DNA from: Bdellovibrionales bacterium
GTDB lineage: Bacteria; Bdellovibrionota_G; JALEGL01; JAGRAY01
Direction of reading: 5' to 3'
NCBI GenBank assembly: GCA_020434375.1
Contig: JAGRAY010000082.1
Location: 1-7,659, forward strand
Length of the DNA stretch: 7,659 nucleotides
The notes below the pieces were generated by a model. The model did no database searches. It had not been told where the DNA came from and was given only the letters and a program-made list of their open reading frames with translations. How positions within the stretch are numbered: position 1 is the stretch's first letter; each line of letters opens with the position of its first letter. A program made the translations under genes and the position numbers. This document shows, piece by piece, positions 7,308 through 7,659 of this stretch.

Positions 7308-7542
7308 AAAAACGTTTTTCTAAAAATTTAATAATATCAAGAGATTCTAAAAGAGGTTTTCCATCCACAATGAGACAAGGAACTTGCTTGATGCCCGAAA
7401 TGTTGACCAGCTCGTCACGATATTTTGGCTCTTTGAGGATATCTCGACGTTCAATCTGGTCTTCAATTCCGAGCCTTTCAATGACTTCTTCGACCCGATC
7501 ACAAAATGGACAATTTTCAAAATGATAGAGGATTAATTTCAT
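7297..7542 (-). CDS. Glutaredoxin family protein (CPFC active site)
   Basis: 81 residues from ATG at 7542-7540 to TAA at 7299-7297. It is a small thioredoxin-fold oxidoreductase that reduces disulfides or removes glutathione from cytoplasmic proteins using glutathione. The fold starts at once with strand KLILYHF, then the dithiol motif C11-P-F-C14, a cis-proline loop 'KQVPCL' (Pro55), 'VDGKPLLES' with Glu66-Ser67 as the likely glutathione-contact pair, and a final helix 'LDIIKFLEKRF'. The ES-x-x-I motif also resembles the N-terminal domain of glutathione transferases, but no GST C-terminal domain follows. A third cysteine, Cys56, directly follows the cis-proline. The frame remains open upstream to the window edge, with a GTG at 7647-7645. 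That extension is antisense to a credible rightward gene and adds nothing to the fold, so the start at 7542 is preferred. No good Shine-Dalgarno sequence is visible. The gene converges on and overlaps rlmE by 11 bases. Confidence 0.9.
   Translation of the reverse strand: MKLILYHFENCPFCDRVEEVIERLGIEDQIERRDILKEPKYRDELVNISGIKQVPCLIVDGKPLLESLDIIKFLEKRFSNA
7304..7323. repeat. Perfect 20-base palindrome at the rlmE / glutaredoxin convergent junction
   Basis: The left half TTAGAAAAAC (7304-7313) is the exact reverse complement of the right half GTTTTTCTAA (7314-7323). It contains the rlmE stop TAG (7305-7307) and codons of the last residues of the glutaredoxin (LEKRFS). As RNA it would fold into an AT-rich hairpin on either strand. 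It could serve as a weak bidirectional terminator or 3'-end stabiliser, but the stem has few GC pairs and may be incidental. Confidence 0.4.
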
Positions 7543-7571
7543 CTGTGCTAACGTTTTAGCAGGTTTAGACA
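7543..7571. promoter_or_regulatory. 29-base divergent spacer with a small inverted repeat (possible operator)
   Basis: This is the whole gap between the glutaredoxin start and the rightward gene. It holds GCTAA-CGTT-TTAGC (7547-7560), a 5-base inverted repeat around a 4-base centre. The gap is too short for two complete non-overlapping promoters, so at least one promoter must extend into the neighbouring coding sequence. I could not identify convincing -35 and -10 boxes for either gene. Confidence 0.25.
7561..7563 (+). promoter_or_regulatory. Shine-Dalgarno site for the rightward gene at 7572
   Basis: AGG within AGCAGG lies 8 bases before the ATG at 7572, a normal spacing. It supports a real start on the + strand here, and so argues against the longer N-terminus of the leftward glutaredoxin. 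Confidence 0.5.
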
Positions 7572-7659
7572 ATGACACAAGAAAGAAGAGAACGAAGTTT
7601 AGTGCGACGGTTTTATGTAGACCGTGCTTTTCAATTAAAACATACACTGACAGTCGCTT
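7572..7659 (+). CDS. N-terminus of a probable membrane-associated protein, 3'-truncated by window edge
   Basis: 29 codons are visible, starting MTQERRERSLVRRFYVDR and continuing AFQLKHTLTVA. A strongly basic N-terminus (RRERSLVRR) leads into 'RRFYVDRAFQLKHTLTVA'. This pattern resembles the start of a family of deltaproteobacterial inner-membrane proteins in which an 'R-x-Y-x-V-x-x-x-F-Q-L-(R/K)' segment immediately precedes the first transmembrane helix. The helix itself would begin at the window edge, so membrane insertion is inferred. An AGG ribosome site 8 bases upstream supports the start. The gene is divergent from the glutaredoxin with a 29-base spacer. Function is unknown and the assignment rests on a short stretch. 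Confidence 0.6.
   Translation, partial: MTQERRERSLVRRFYVDRAFQLKHTLTVA

Noticed and set aside
7507..7536. TGGACA (7507-7512) as a -35 box for the rightward gene at 7572.
   Set aside because: The best hexamer at a suitable distance (GATTAA at 7531-7536) matches the -10 consensus at only 3 of 6 positions, so a sigma-70 promoter is not supported.
7543..7647. N-terminal extension of the glutaredoxin from a GTG at 7647, giving a hydrophobic stretch (VALNFVLFFLVSL) that looks like a signal peptide.
   Set aside because: It is exactly antisense to a rightward coding start with a good ribosome site and a recognisable basic N-terminus. The glutaredoxin fold begins immediately at the internal Met (7542), and a CPFC glutaredoxin is expected in the cytoplasm.
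1..7659. Search for CRISPR arrays, tRNA or rRNA genes, insertion sequences, attachment sites and defence or toxin-antitoxin modules.
   Set aside because: No repeat-spacer pattern, tRNA-like cloverleaf, transposase motif or flanking direct repeats were seen; the window is almost entirely coding and looks like core chromosome.

Overview
The window looks like a chromosomal segment of a moderately AT-rich Gram-negative bacterium with an outer membrane. The most likely group is the Bdellovibrionota (former Deltaproteobacteria). This is inferred from the gene types: a lipobox TPR protein, a very large metalloprotease/beta-propeller/outer-membrane-barrel protein, and a rightmost protein N-terminus of the 'RRFYVDRAFQLKHT' kind, which I associate with predatory and deltaproteobacterial membrane proteins. 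No 16S rRNA or other marker here settles the taxonomy.

Positions 1-7307 read as one tightly packed rightward operon. In order it holds: (1) the C-terminal transpeptidase half of a class A penicillin-binding protein, cut by the left edge; (2) a small TPR lipoprotein whose start overlaps the PBP stop by 10 bases; (3) a DEDDy 3'-5' exonuclease/RNase H-like protein, 4 bases further on; (4) a 1520-residue secreted protein, joined to (3) by an ATGA overlap; and (5) RlmE, the 23S rRNA Um2552 2'-O-methyltransferase, whose ATG directly follows the TAA of (4) in the same frame. No intergenic space in this block is longer than 4 bases, so the genes are probably co-transcribed and translationally coupled.

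Positions 7297-7542 hold a leftward glutaredoxin whose end overlaps the end of rlmE by 11 bases. A perfect 20-base palindrome sits at this tail-to-tail junction. A hairpin followed by a T-tract, resembling an intrinsic terminator, lies inside the last part of rlmE. To the right, a 29-base divergent spacer with a small inverted repeat separates the glutaredoxin from a rightward gene starting at 7572 and cut by the right edge.

Two themes deserve attention. First, the PBP and TPR lipoprotein pair resembles the Pseudomonas PBP1b-LpoP arrangement, in which an outer-membrane TPR lipoprotein activates the peptidoglycan synthase. Second, the 1520-residue protein combines a gluzincin-type HExxH metalloprotease, one or two beta-propellers and a C-terminal Omp85-like barrel in one chain. 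It could be a self-contained outer-membrane quality-control, assembly or secretion device. The exonuclease and RlmE have no obvious functional link to the envelope genes.
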